From: an uncultured Kiritimatiellota bacterium | GTDB taxonomy: Bacteria; Verrucomicrobiota; Kiritimatiellia; RFP12; UBA1067 | Assembly (NCBI GenBank): GCA_934643865.1 | Contig: CAKUCX010000043.1 | Span: 1 to 27,721, forward strand | DNA: 27,721 nucleotides | Direction of reading: 5' to 3' | Part shown: positions 8,046-14,068 of the stretch, in pieces | How positions within the stretch are numbered: position 1 is the stretch's first letter | How the letters are laid out: every line of letters starts with the position of its first letter | Program-made: the position numbers and the translations under genes | Notes under the pieces: generated by a model | What the model was told of the DNA's origin: nothing | The model's database searches: none | The model's input: the letters and a program-made list of their open reading frames with translations, nothing else

Positions 8046-8941
8046 GCGAGCGCTCCTTCTGCGGCAAGTTCCCTGAAAAAGAGCGGCAAGTAGTCGGGCG
8101 CGAAGGCCGAGGCGTGCGGCAGGCGCACAAGCCCCGGCAAGTCCGCCGCGAGCGGCGACGCCGCCGTGAGCGGTTCGCGCCGGTAGACGTCGAGGTACGC
8201 ACCCGCGAGGCGGCGCGTGGCGAGCGCGTGCGCAAGCGCCGCCTCGTCGACGGCGTTGCCCCGCCCGACGTTGATCAGGACGGCGGTGCGCTTCATCGCC
8301 TTCAGCACCGCCGCGTCGACGAGGTTGTCCGTCCCCGTGTCGCCGGGCAGCGCGACGATCAGCCAGTCCGCCGTCTTCGCCTCCGCCCTGAGGTCGCCGA
8401 TGTTCGCGCGGCGGATGCCCGTCACGGCGACGCCCAGGGCGGCGAGCCGGTCGCCGATCGCGCGCCCAATCTTCCCGTAGCCGAGGATCACCGCCTTCGT
8501 CCCCGCCACGCGCGTGCAGAAGGGCGAAAGCGCGGCGCGGGGCCAAAGGTCGCCCGCGCGCTGGAAGCGGGCGGCGGCGTAGAGCCCGCGCGCATGCGCG
8601 AAGATGAACGCCAGCACGGTCTCGCTCATGATCGCCCCGTGGAACGCGCCGTTCACGCGCACGACGCCCGGCGGCAGCTCGGCGTCCGTCGGCAGCAACT
8701 CGCGCCCGGCGCCCGGCGTCGCGAGGACGCGCAGCCTCTTCGCGCGCGCGAACCACGCCTTCCTGAACGCCCATACGATTGCGTGCGTCGCCGTCGGAAG
8801 CTCCCGCAGAAACGCGCGTTCGCTACGGACCATCCTGACCTCGCCCTCCACAAGCGATTTGAACACGGCGAGCCCCGACGCATTCAGGCGGAACGCGCCA
8901 ATCGGCCAGTCGAGCCACAGGAGATAGCGGTTGAAGGACAT
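8042..8941 (-). CDS. D-isomer-specific 2-hydroxyacid dehydrogenase
   Basis: The 299-residue NAD(P)H-dependent oxidoreductase belongs to the D-lactate/phosphoglycerate/hydroxypyruvate reductase superfamily. It has a Rossmann motif (VILGYGKIGRAIGDRLAALG), LPGDTGTDNLVD, and the catalytic set: Arg in INVGRGNAVDE, Glu in DVYRREPL, and His in RLPHASAFAP. The substrate cannot be told from sequence; short 2-keto acids such as glyoxylate or hydroxypyruvate are possible. I chose the ATG at 8941 (MSFNRYLLWLDW) over an upstream ATG because the upstream 38 residues look non-coding and a TACAAT hexamer sits 9 nt before 8941. No ribosome-binding site is visible, so it is probably leaderless. It is followed by tsaE with a 4-bp overlap. 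Confidence 0.88.
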   Translation of the reverse strand: MSFNRYLLWLDWPIGAFRLNASGLAVFKSLVEGEVRMVRSERAFLRELPTATHAIVWAFRKAWFARAKRLRVLATPGAGRELLPTDAELPPGVVRVNGAFHGAIMSETVLAFIFAHARGLYAAARFQRAGDLWPRAALSPFCTRVAGTKAVILGYGKIGRAIGDRLAALGVAVTGIRRANIGDLRAEAKTADWLIVALPGDTGTDNLVDAAVLKAMKRTAVLINVGRGNAVDEAALAHALATRRLAGAYLDVYRREPLTAASPLAADLPGLVRLPHASAFAPDYLPLFFRELAAEGALA

Positions 8942-8950
8942 CTGAGTCGT

Positions 8951-8956
8951 ATTGTA
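8951..8956 (-). promoter_or_regulatory. -10 hexamer of a probably leaderless dehydrogenase-tsaE promoter
   Basis: TACAAT on the minus strand ends exactly 9 nt before the ATG at 8941, the same distance as at murA and the first ACP gene. The 9-nt gap (ACGACTCAG) has no Shine-Dalgarno site. No convincing -35 is seen at 17 nt. Confidence 0.45.
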
Positions 8957-9185
8957 CCACAATTCCGCCGCCGTGAAGCGATTCGCGCAAGAGACTTGGG
9001 CGGGAGAATCGGGAAAAAGCATCTGCCAGACCGTACAGCTCATCACCGCCCCCACCTTGGGTCTTGTGCAGGAGGAAAAGAACCCCTACCTCGCGTTCTG
9101 CGGTATTCTCCCCAAGGAAGGTACAGACGAATTGCGCAAAAGCCTTGAATCCCAGCGGACCATCGACCCGGAGTTCTGGAAATGA
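8952..9185 (+). CDS. Doubtful small ORF, possible remnant of an antitoxin-like protein
   Basis: A 77-codon plus-strand ORF lies in the gap between the divergent dehydrogenase start and the hydF end. Only the C-terminal half looks protein-like: NPYLAFCGILPKEGTDELRK, then SLESQRTIDPEFWK. This resembles the tail of small VapB-like antitoxins found before PIN toxins in related bacteria, but that is recollection rather than proof. The first half overlaps the dehydrogenase promoter and has no ribosome site. No toxin gene follows. The 9050-9185 stretch is less GC-rich than the surroundings. It may be a decayed fragment or not a gene at all. Confidence 0.3.
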   Translation: MYHNSAAVKRFAQETWAGESGKSICQTVQLITAPTLGLVQEEKNPYLAFCGILPKEGTDELRKSLESQRTIDPEFWK

Positions 9186-9203
9186 GATTTTTCGTCCACC
9201 GCG

Positions 9204-10316
9204 CTACCGCATCACCATGCAGCTCGCGGGCGAGACGTGGATGCCGTGGCACGCGGCGATGGCGATGCCGTAGTTCGTGATCGGCACGCCCGCCGTCCGG
9301 CACCGCGCGATGCGCGCCTGCACCGCCCGCCGCGTGAGCATGCACCCGCCGCACTGGATCACGAGCGCGTAGCGGGAAAGGTTGTCCGGAAAGGCGTTCC
9401 CCGAACAGAACTCGAATGTCGGCCGCACCCCCGCGTACCGTTCGACCCAGCGCGGCAGCTTCACCGTGCCGATGTCGTTGCACTGGCGGTGGTGCGTACA
9501 CCCTTCGGCGACCAGCACCACGTCGCCGTCCCGCAGGTTCTTCATCGCCCCGACCCCCGCGCAGTACGCCGCGAGATCGCCCTTCGCCCGCGCGAAGACG
9601 ATTGAGAAGCCCGTGAGCGGAACCTCCTTCGGCACAACCTTCGACACCGCGCCGAACGCCTGGCTGTCGGTGATGACGAAGCGGGGGGGCGGGCAGGCGG
9701 CGAGGACCTTTCCCAGCATCTCCGGCTGGCAGACGAGGGCGGCGGCGCCCGCGTCGAGCAGTTCGCGGACAATCTGCTGCTGCGGCAGGATGAGGCGTCC
9801 CTTGGGGGCCGACTCGTCGATTGGGCAGACGCAGACGACCGTGTCGCCCGGCCGCACGAGGTCGGCGATGAGCGGGCGCGGCACGTCCGCAAGCTGGATC
9901 TCCGCAATCCTCCGCTTCAGGCCCACCACGGAATCGCCGCGCCGGTAGACGAGGACGGGGATGTTCCGCGCCGCACACGCCGCACGGAAACGCCCCTCCG
10001 CGTCATCCGGACCGTCCGCCTCCACCCACACGGCGACATCGACCTTCTCCAGCACCTCCAGCGACCGGCGCACGCGCTCCTCGCCGAGCGGGCCTTCGTC
10101 GTCGAGCCCCGCCGTGTCCGTGATGAGGCAGGGGCCGAGCGGTAGGATCTCCATCGCCTTCGAGACGGGGTCCGTCGTCGTGCCGGCGACGTCGCTCACG
10201 ATGGCGACCTCCTGGCCCGTCAATGCATTGACGAGCGTCGACTTGCCCGCGTTCCGCCGCCCGAAGAAGGCGATGTGGATGCGGTTGCCCGACGGCGTTT
10301 CGTTCAGTCCTGCCAT
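9204..10316 (-). CDS. hydF: [FeFe]-hydrogenase H-cluster maturation GTPase HydF
   Basis: HydF is the scaffold that assembles the 2Fe subcluster made by HydE and HydG and delivers it to the hydrogenase. The product is 370 residues. The N-terminal GTPase domain has G1 FFGRRNAGKST, G2 AGTTTDPV and G3 DTAGLDDEG. Where the G4 NKxD would be, YRRGD is found. The C-terminal cluster domain has EGCTHHRQCNDIG (C273, H275) and IQCGGCM (C322, C325), a CxH-x46-QCxxC pattern in which Gln replaces the usual His of HCxxC. The ATG at 10316 has AAAGGAG 9 nt upstream. hydE, hydG and hydrogenase genes are not in this window. Its presence implies an H2-metabolising anaerobe. Confidence 0.94.
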   Translation of the reverse strand: MAGLNETPSGNRIHIAFFGRRNAGKSTLVNALTGQEVAIVSDVAGTTTDPVSKAMEILPLGPCLITDTAGLDDEGPLGEERVRRSLEVLEKVDVAVWVEADGPDDAEGRFRAACAARNIPVLVYRRGDSVVGLKRRIAEIQLADVPRPLIADLVRPGDTVVCVCPIDESAPKGRLILPQQQIVRELLDAGAAALVCQPEMLGKVLAACPPPRFVITDSQAFGAVSKVVPKEVPLTGFSIVFARAKGDLAAYCAGVGAMKNLRDGDVVLVAEGCTHHRQCNDIGTVKLPRWVERYAGVRPTFEFCSGNAFPDNLSRYALVIQCGGCMLTRRAVQARIARCRTAGVPITNYGIAIAACHGIHVSPASCMVMR

Positions 10317-10342
10317 GCGATGCGCTCCTTTCGAAGGCGCGC

Positions 10343-10371
10343 AGTCTAGCACACGCGCCCGAAGGCGTCCA
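10343..10371 (-). promoter_or_regulatory. Promoter of hydF
   Basis: On the minus strand TGGACG (10371-10366), a 17-nt spacer and TAGACT (10348-10343) lie 26 nt before the hydF ATG. The -10 context TGCTAGACTG matches the TGCTATACTG seen at other genes in this window. Confidence 0.5.
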
Positions 10372-10390
10372 CCGTAAAATCGCCGCGCAA

Positions 10391-10419
10391 TTGCGTGGAA
10401 ACAGCGGCTATGCTATACT
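10391..10419 (+). promoter_or_regulatory. Promoter of the V-ATPase subunit B gene
   Basis: TTGCGT (10391-10396), a 17-nt spacer and TATACT (10414-10419) within TATGCTATACTAG. The leader is about 24 nt and carries AAGGAG before the ATG at 10450. Confidence 0.7.
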
Positions 10420-10449
10420 AGCGCGAGTTTCTGCCAAGGAGTTAAGAGC

Positions 10450-11856
10450 ATGTTCAACAACAAGGTCTACCATCGCATCGACGCGCTTTCCGGCTCCATC
10501 GCGACGCTCCGCGCCGAGGGCGTGAAGTACAGCGAAATCGCGGAGGTCCATTCCCGCGCCGGCACGTCGCTCGCGCAGGTCATCAAGCTCGACGGCCCGA
10601 ACGTCACGCTCCAGATCTTCGCCGGCGCGCGCGGCGTCGACACCGACGCCTCCGTGCGCTTCCTCGGCGAGACGATGAAGGTGCCCTTCTCCGACGCCCT
10701 CCTCGGCCGCGCCTTCACCGGCACGGGCGAGCCCCGCGACGGCGGTCCCGCGATCGACGAGAACCAGATCCCGATCGGCCAGCCCTCCGTCAACCCGGCC
10801 AAGCGCATCATGCCGAGCCGCATGGTCCGCACGAACATCCCGATGATCGACCTCTTCAACTCGCTCGTCGTCTCGCAGAAGCTCCCGATCTTCGCCCGCG
10901 CCGGCGAGCCCTACAACGAACTGCTCGCGCGCATCGCCCTCCAGGCGAACTCCGACGTGATCGTCATCGGCGGCATGGGGCTCAAGTACGACGAATACCT
11001 CAAGTTCCGTTCGACGCTCGACCAGAACGGCGCGCTCTCGAAGACCGTCATGTTCGTCCACACCGCCGCCGACCCCACGGTCGAGTGCATGCTCGTCCCC
11101 GACGTCTCGCTCGCCGTCGCCGAGAAGTTCGCCCTTGAGGGGAAGGACGTCCTCTGCCTGCTCACCGACATGACCTCCTTCGCGGACGCGATGAAGGAAA
11201 TCGCCATCACGATGGAGCAGATCCCCTCGAACCGCGGCTACCCCGGCGACCTCTACTCGCAGCTCGCCGCCCGCTACGAGAAGGCCGTGGACTTCGACGG
11301 CGCCGGCTCCATCACGATCCTCGCCGTCACGACGATGCCGGGCGATGACGTCACCCACCCCGTCCCCGACAACACGGGCTACATCACCGAGGGCCAGTTC
11401 TACCTGCGCGACGGCCGCATCGAGCCCTTCGGCTCGCTCTCGCGCCTGAAGCAGCAGGTCAACAAGGGCGTCGACCCCTCCTGCCCCGACCAGCGCTCCT
11501 ATCTCATGGACAAGGTGCTCGACAAGGCCGACGCCGAGATCACCGACAAGGAGCTTCTCCGCCGCAGCAACACGACGCGCTACGACCACCGCACGCTCAT
11601 GGACGCCATGATCAAGCTCTACGCCTCCTACAAGGAGACGGTCGAAAAGCAATCGATGGGCTTCAAGATGAGCGGCTGGGACCGGAAGCTCCTCAAGTAC
11701 GGCGCGCTCTTCGAGGAGAAGATGATGGACCTCTCGGTCAACATCGAGCTCATCGACGCCCTCGACCTCGGCTGGCAGATCCTCGCCGCCTGCTTCGACA
11801 AGGACGAGGTGGGCATCCCCTCCAAGTACACGGACGTCTTCTGGCCGAAGCGATAG
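10450..11856 (+). CDS. atpB: V-type ATP synthase subunit B
   Basis: The 468-residue non-catalytic B subunit of a bacterial V/A-type ATPase pairs with catalytic subunit A in the hexameric head. Recognisable stretches are MPSRMVRTNIPMIDLFNSLVV-type sequence, LPIFARAGEPYNELLARIA (in place of a Walker A, as expected for B), TDMTSFADAMKEI, PSNRGYPGDLYSQLAARYE and the C-terminal WQILAACF. The ATG at 10450 has CAAGGAG upstream and a good promoter. Codons are strongly biased to C-ending, suggesting high expression. Unusually it stands alone: hydF is divergent on the left and azlD converges 16 bp after its stop, so subunits A, D, E, I and K are not adjacent. A short GC palindrome (GGCGCCGGCGCC, from 11856) follows the stop. 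Confidence 0.95.
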   Translation: MFNNKVYHRIDALSGSIATLRAEGVKYSEIAEVHSRAGTSLAQVIKLDGPNVTLQIFAGARGVDTDASVRFLGETMKVPFSDALLGRAFTGTGEPRDGGPAIDENQIPIGQPSVNPAKRIMPSRMVRTNIPMIDLFNSLVVSQKLPIFARAGEPYNELLARIALQANSDVIVIGGMGLKYDEYLKFRSTLDQNGALSKTVMFVHTAADPTVECMLVPDVSLAVAEKFALEGKDVLCLLTDMTSFADAMKEIAITMEQIPSNRGYPGDLYSQLAARYEKAVDFDGAGSITILAVTTMPGDDVTHPVPDNTGYITEGQFYLRDGRIEPFGSLSRLKQQVNKGVDPSCPDQRSYLMDKVLDKADAEITDKELLRRSNTTRYDHRTLMDAMIKLYASYKETVEKQSMGFKMSGWDRKLLKYGALFEEKMMDLSVNIELIDALDLGWQILAACFDKDEVGIPSKYTDVFWPKR

Positions 11857-11872
11857 GCGCCGGCGCCGGGCT

Positions 11873-12235
11873 TCAAGCGGACGACGGGACGCCGAGCAGC
11901 CAGAAGGCCAGGCAGGCGGCGCACGTCGCCGCGCAGGCGACGAGCGGCAGGCTCAGGCGGCAGAACGCGAGGACGACGGCCGTCGCCGTGCCCGCGAGGG
12001 CGGGGACGGGCACGCGCCCCGGAAAGGCGGCCGAAGGGTCTGTCGCGTAGAAGACGTCCGGGAAGATCATCGCCGAGAGAAGCGCGTAGGGCATGTATTC
12101 GAGAAGCGCGACGAGGAACGGATTCCGAAGCGGACGCCGGAGAAGGACGAGCGGCACGGCCCGCAGGAGGTAGGTGACGAGCGCCGTCACGAGGACGAGG
12201 CCCAGGAGCGTCCCGCGATCGCACCACTCAGGCAT
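11873..12235 (-). CDS. azlD: AzlD-type branched-chain amino acid exporter small subunit
   Basis: The 120-residue membrane protein has about four hydrophobic segments and the AzlD hallmark VTYLLRAVPLVLLRRPLRNPFLVALLEYMPYALLSAM at residues 20-56. AzlC and AzlD together export branched-chain or related amino acids. The ATG at 12235 overlaps the end of azlC by 8 bp, indicating coupling. It is the last gene of the ferredoxin-permease-azlC-azlD operon and is convergent with the V-ATPase B gene. Confidence 0.85.
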   Translation of the reverse strand: MPEWCDRGTLLGLVLVTALVTYLLRAVPLVLLRRPLRNPFLVALLEYMPYALLSAMIFPDVFYATDPSAAFPGRVPVPALAGTATAVVLAFCRLSLPLVACAATCAACLAFWLLGVPSSA

Positions 12236-12959
12236 CGGCCGCCTCCGGCTTCTTCGGGAAGAGGACGGCCGCGAGAACCGCGCTCGAAACGCCCGCGATG
12301 AGCGTGAGCCAGCCGACGTCGAGACCCGTCGGGACAAGGCGAAGCCCCACGCTCGCCAAGGCGGCCAGCCCCGTGCAGAGGAGCGCGGGGCGGCTCTTCC
12401 GCATCTCCGGGAGGATGATCGCGAGGAACATCGCGTAGAGCGCAATTCCAAGCGCGCGCTGGAGCGCGACGGGCATGAGGCCGCTCGTCCGGTCCCACGC
12501 GCCGAGAAGCGTCCCGCCGACCCAGCCCGTCCAGGAGCAGGCCGTGAGGCCCATGTAGTAGGGGAAGGCGAGCGGTCGCGGCGCGCGCACGGCGACGCCG
12601 ACGATCTCGTCCGTGTCGCCCACCGCGACGAGGAGGCGACGGGCGAGGCCGACGGAGGCGGGCAGGCGCTGCGCGACGGCGAGCGCCATCAGCACGTAGC
12701 GGAGGTTGAAAACGAACACGGCAAGCACGATCGCGAAGTACGTGCCATGCTTCTCAAGGAGGTTGACGACCGCGAACTGGCCCGTCCCGGAAACGTGCGT
12801 CATGCTCATCAAGACGGGCGACCAGAACGGATGGCCGTTCTGGCAGCACGAAATGCCGAACGCGAACGCAACCGCAAAGTAGCCGAAGAAGATCGGCAGC
12901 GCGTCGACAAGGCCCTTGCGGAAGCCCCAGGGCGAAGGCGGCAGTCCTTCGCCGTCCAT
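12228..12959 (-). CDS. azlC: AzlC-type branched-chain amino acid exporter large subunit
   Basis: The 243-residue polytopic membrane protein has the AzlC signatures GLVDALPIFFGYFAVAFAFG, MTHVSGTGQFAVVNLL, FVFNLRYVLMALAVAQRL, GDTDEIVGVA and LPEMRKSRPALL. It works with AzlD as an amino-acid efflux system in the cytoplasmic membrane. Its ATG (12959-12957) shares one base with the TGA of the upstream permease (TGATG), and it overlaps azlD by 8 bp. Substrate specificity is not readable. Confidence 0.9.
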   Translation of the reverse strand: MDGEGLPPSPWGFRKGLVDALPIFFGYFAVAFAFGISCCQNGHPFWSPVLMSMTHVSGTGQFAVVNLLEKHGTYFAIVLAVFVFNLRYVLMALAVAQRLPASVGLARRLLVAVGDTDEIVGVAVRAPRPLAFPYYMGLTACSWTGWVGGTLLGAWDRTSGLMPVALQRALGIALYAMFLAIILPEMRKSRPALLCTGLAALASVGLRLVPTGLDVGWLTLIAGVSSAVLAAVLFPKKPEAADA

Positions 12960-13798
12960 CAGAGGAAGAGCCCCCCCACGTAGCCGAACACGACGCCAAA
13001 GACGTAGACCGTCGCGAGAAGCGCGAGGTTCTGGAGGAGATGGCGGTGCGTGCGGAAGAGGACGAGGAAGCCGACGCCCGCGCCCGTCAGCGACGAGGCG
13101 ACGAGCGCGCCCGCCGACATGCCACCCTCGGCGTAGACGTCCGCGCAGGCAACCGACGCCGCGCAGTTGGGGATGAGCCCCACGAGGCCGCCCAGCAGCT
13201 CGCCGACGAACGGCCTGTTGAGGACGCAGCCTTTGAGCGCCTCCTCGCCGCCGCAGAAGTGGAGGACGAGTTCAAGAAGCCCGGAAATGACGAGGAGGAA
13301 GACGAAGATCTCAAGCGTGTGGATGAGCGCGGGCACGACGATGCCCTTCCGCGCCGCGCAGCAGCAGCGGCTCCGCGCGCACAGTTCGCCCACGTGCGGC
13401 GAGGGACCCCGGCGGCCGATGCAGGCGAGGAACGCATTGACAGCGAAGCCGGCGAAGACGGCGAAGGCAATCTTAAGGCCCACGAACTTGAAGAGGAACG
13501 GCGCCGGCACCTGCTTCGAGAGGAGGACCGGGATGAGTTCGTCGGACGTCGACAGGAACACGGCCACGAGGGTGCCCGCCGTGACGACGCCGCCCGCGTA
13601 GAGCGAGGCGGCCGCCGCCGAGAAGCCGCACTGGGGCACGACGCCCGCAGCGGCCCCGAAGACAGGCCCCCATTGACTGACGCGCCCGAGCTTCCGCCCG
13701 AGCGCGTCCCCTGCATGCGCCTCCACCCACTCCAGCACGAGATAGGCAGGGAAAAGGAATGGCAGGAGCAGCAGATTCTCGATGAGAACGTCGATCAC
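12959..13798 (-). CDS. Putative manganese/arsenic efflux-type permease
   Basis: The 279-residue protein has about 8-10 membrane segments in two similar halves. The first half carries GVVPQCGFSAAAASLYAGG and VFLSTSDELIPVLLSKQ; the second carries LIPNCAASVACADVYAEGG and SSLTGAGVGFLVLFR. I recognise this pattern from the family annotated as putative manganese transporter or arsenic efflux protein; the substrate is unproven. The central loop has a Cys cluster (CARSRCCCAARKG) that could bind metal. The start is GTG at 13798, overlapping the ferredoxin TGA (GTGA). The upstream in-frame extension would be ferredoxin sequence in the wrong frame and is rejected. It ends at TGATG with azlC. Confidence 0.75.
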   Translation of the reverse strand: MIDVLIENLLLLPFLFPAYLVLEWVEAHAGDALGRKLGRVSQWGPVFGAAAGVVPQCGFSAAAASLYAGGVVTAGTLVAVFLSTSDELIPVLLSKQVPAPFLFKFVGLKIAFAVFAGFAVNAFLACIGRRGPSPHVGELCARSRCCCAARKGIVVPALIHTLEIFVFLLVISGLLELVLHFCGGEEALKGCVLNRPFVGELLGGLVGLIPNCAASVACADVYAEGGMSAGALVASSLTGAGVGFLVLFRTHRHLLQNLALLATVYVFGVVFGYVGGLFL

Positions 13799-13965
13799 GC
13801 CGGGGTGATCGCTTCGTTCGGGCAGGTCGCCGCGCAGGCGCCGCAGTCCACGCACTTGTCGGCGTCGATCGTGTAGGGCGTCCCCTCGGCGATCGCCTCG
13901 GCCGGGCAGGCGTCCTTGCAGCAACCACAGCCAACGCACTTCTCGGCGTCAATCTTATGAGCCAT
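13795..13965 (-). CDS. 2[4Fe-4S] ferredoxin
   Basis: The 56-residue clostridial-type ferredoxin has two complete cluster motifs: C10-x2-C13-x2-C16-x3-C20-P and C38-x2-C41-x2-C44-x3-C48-P, plus an extra Cys at 15. It would carry low-potential electrons in the cytosol, for example for hydrogenase or pyruvate:ferredoxin oxidoreductase. The ATG at 13965 has AAAAGGAG upstream and a promoter at 14032-14004. Its TGA overlaps the GTG of the permease by 4 bp, so it heads a four-gene operon with transporters, which is an unusual setting for a ferredoxin. Confidence 0.95.
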   Translation of the reverse strand: MAHKIDAEKCVGCGCCKDACPAEAIAEGTPYTIDADKCVDCGACAATCPNEAITPA

Positions 13966-14003
13966 TTTCACGTCTCCTTTTCTTGGGTTTGAAAAACGTA
14001 TTT

Positions 14004-14032
14004 ATTATCCCACATCGCCCCGTGTTAGACAA
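14004..14032 (-). promoter_or_regulatory. Promoter of the ferredoxin-permease-azlCD operon
   Basis: TTGTCT (14032-14027), a 17-nt spacer and GATAAT (14009-14004) on the minus strand, followed by a 38-nt leader with AAAAGGAG before the ATG at 13965. This is the most sigma70-like promoter in the window. Confidence 0.65.
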
Positions 14033-14068
14033 CGATAAGTTCACGGCGCGCGAAGGGTCGTCCCGCGA

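Noticed and set aside
13799..13939. Permease start far upstream inside the ferredoxin gene
   Set aside because: The extension is the ferredoxin sequence in the wrong frame; the GTG at 13798 overlapping the ferredoxin stop is the sensible start.
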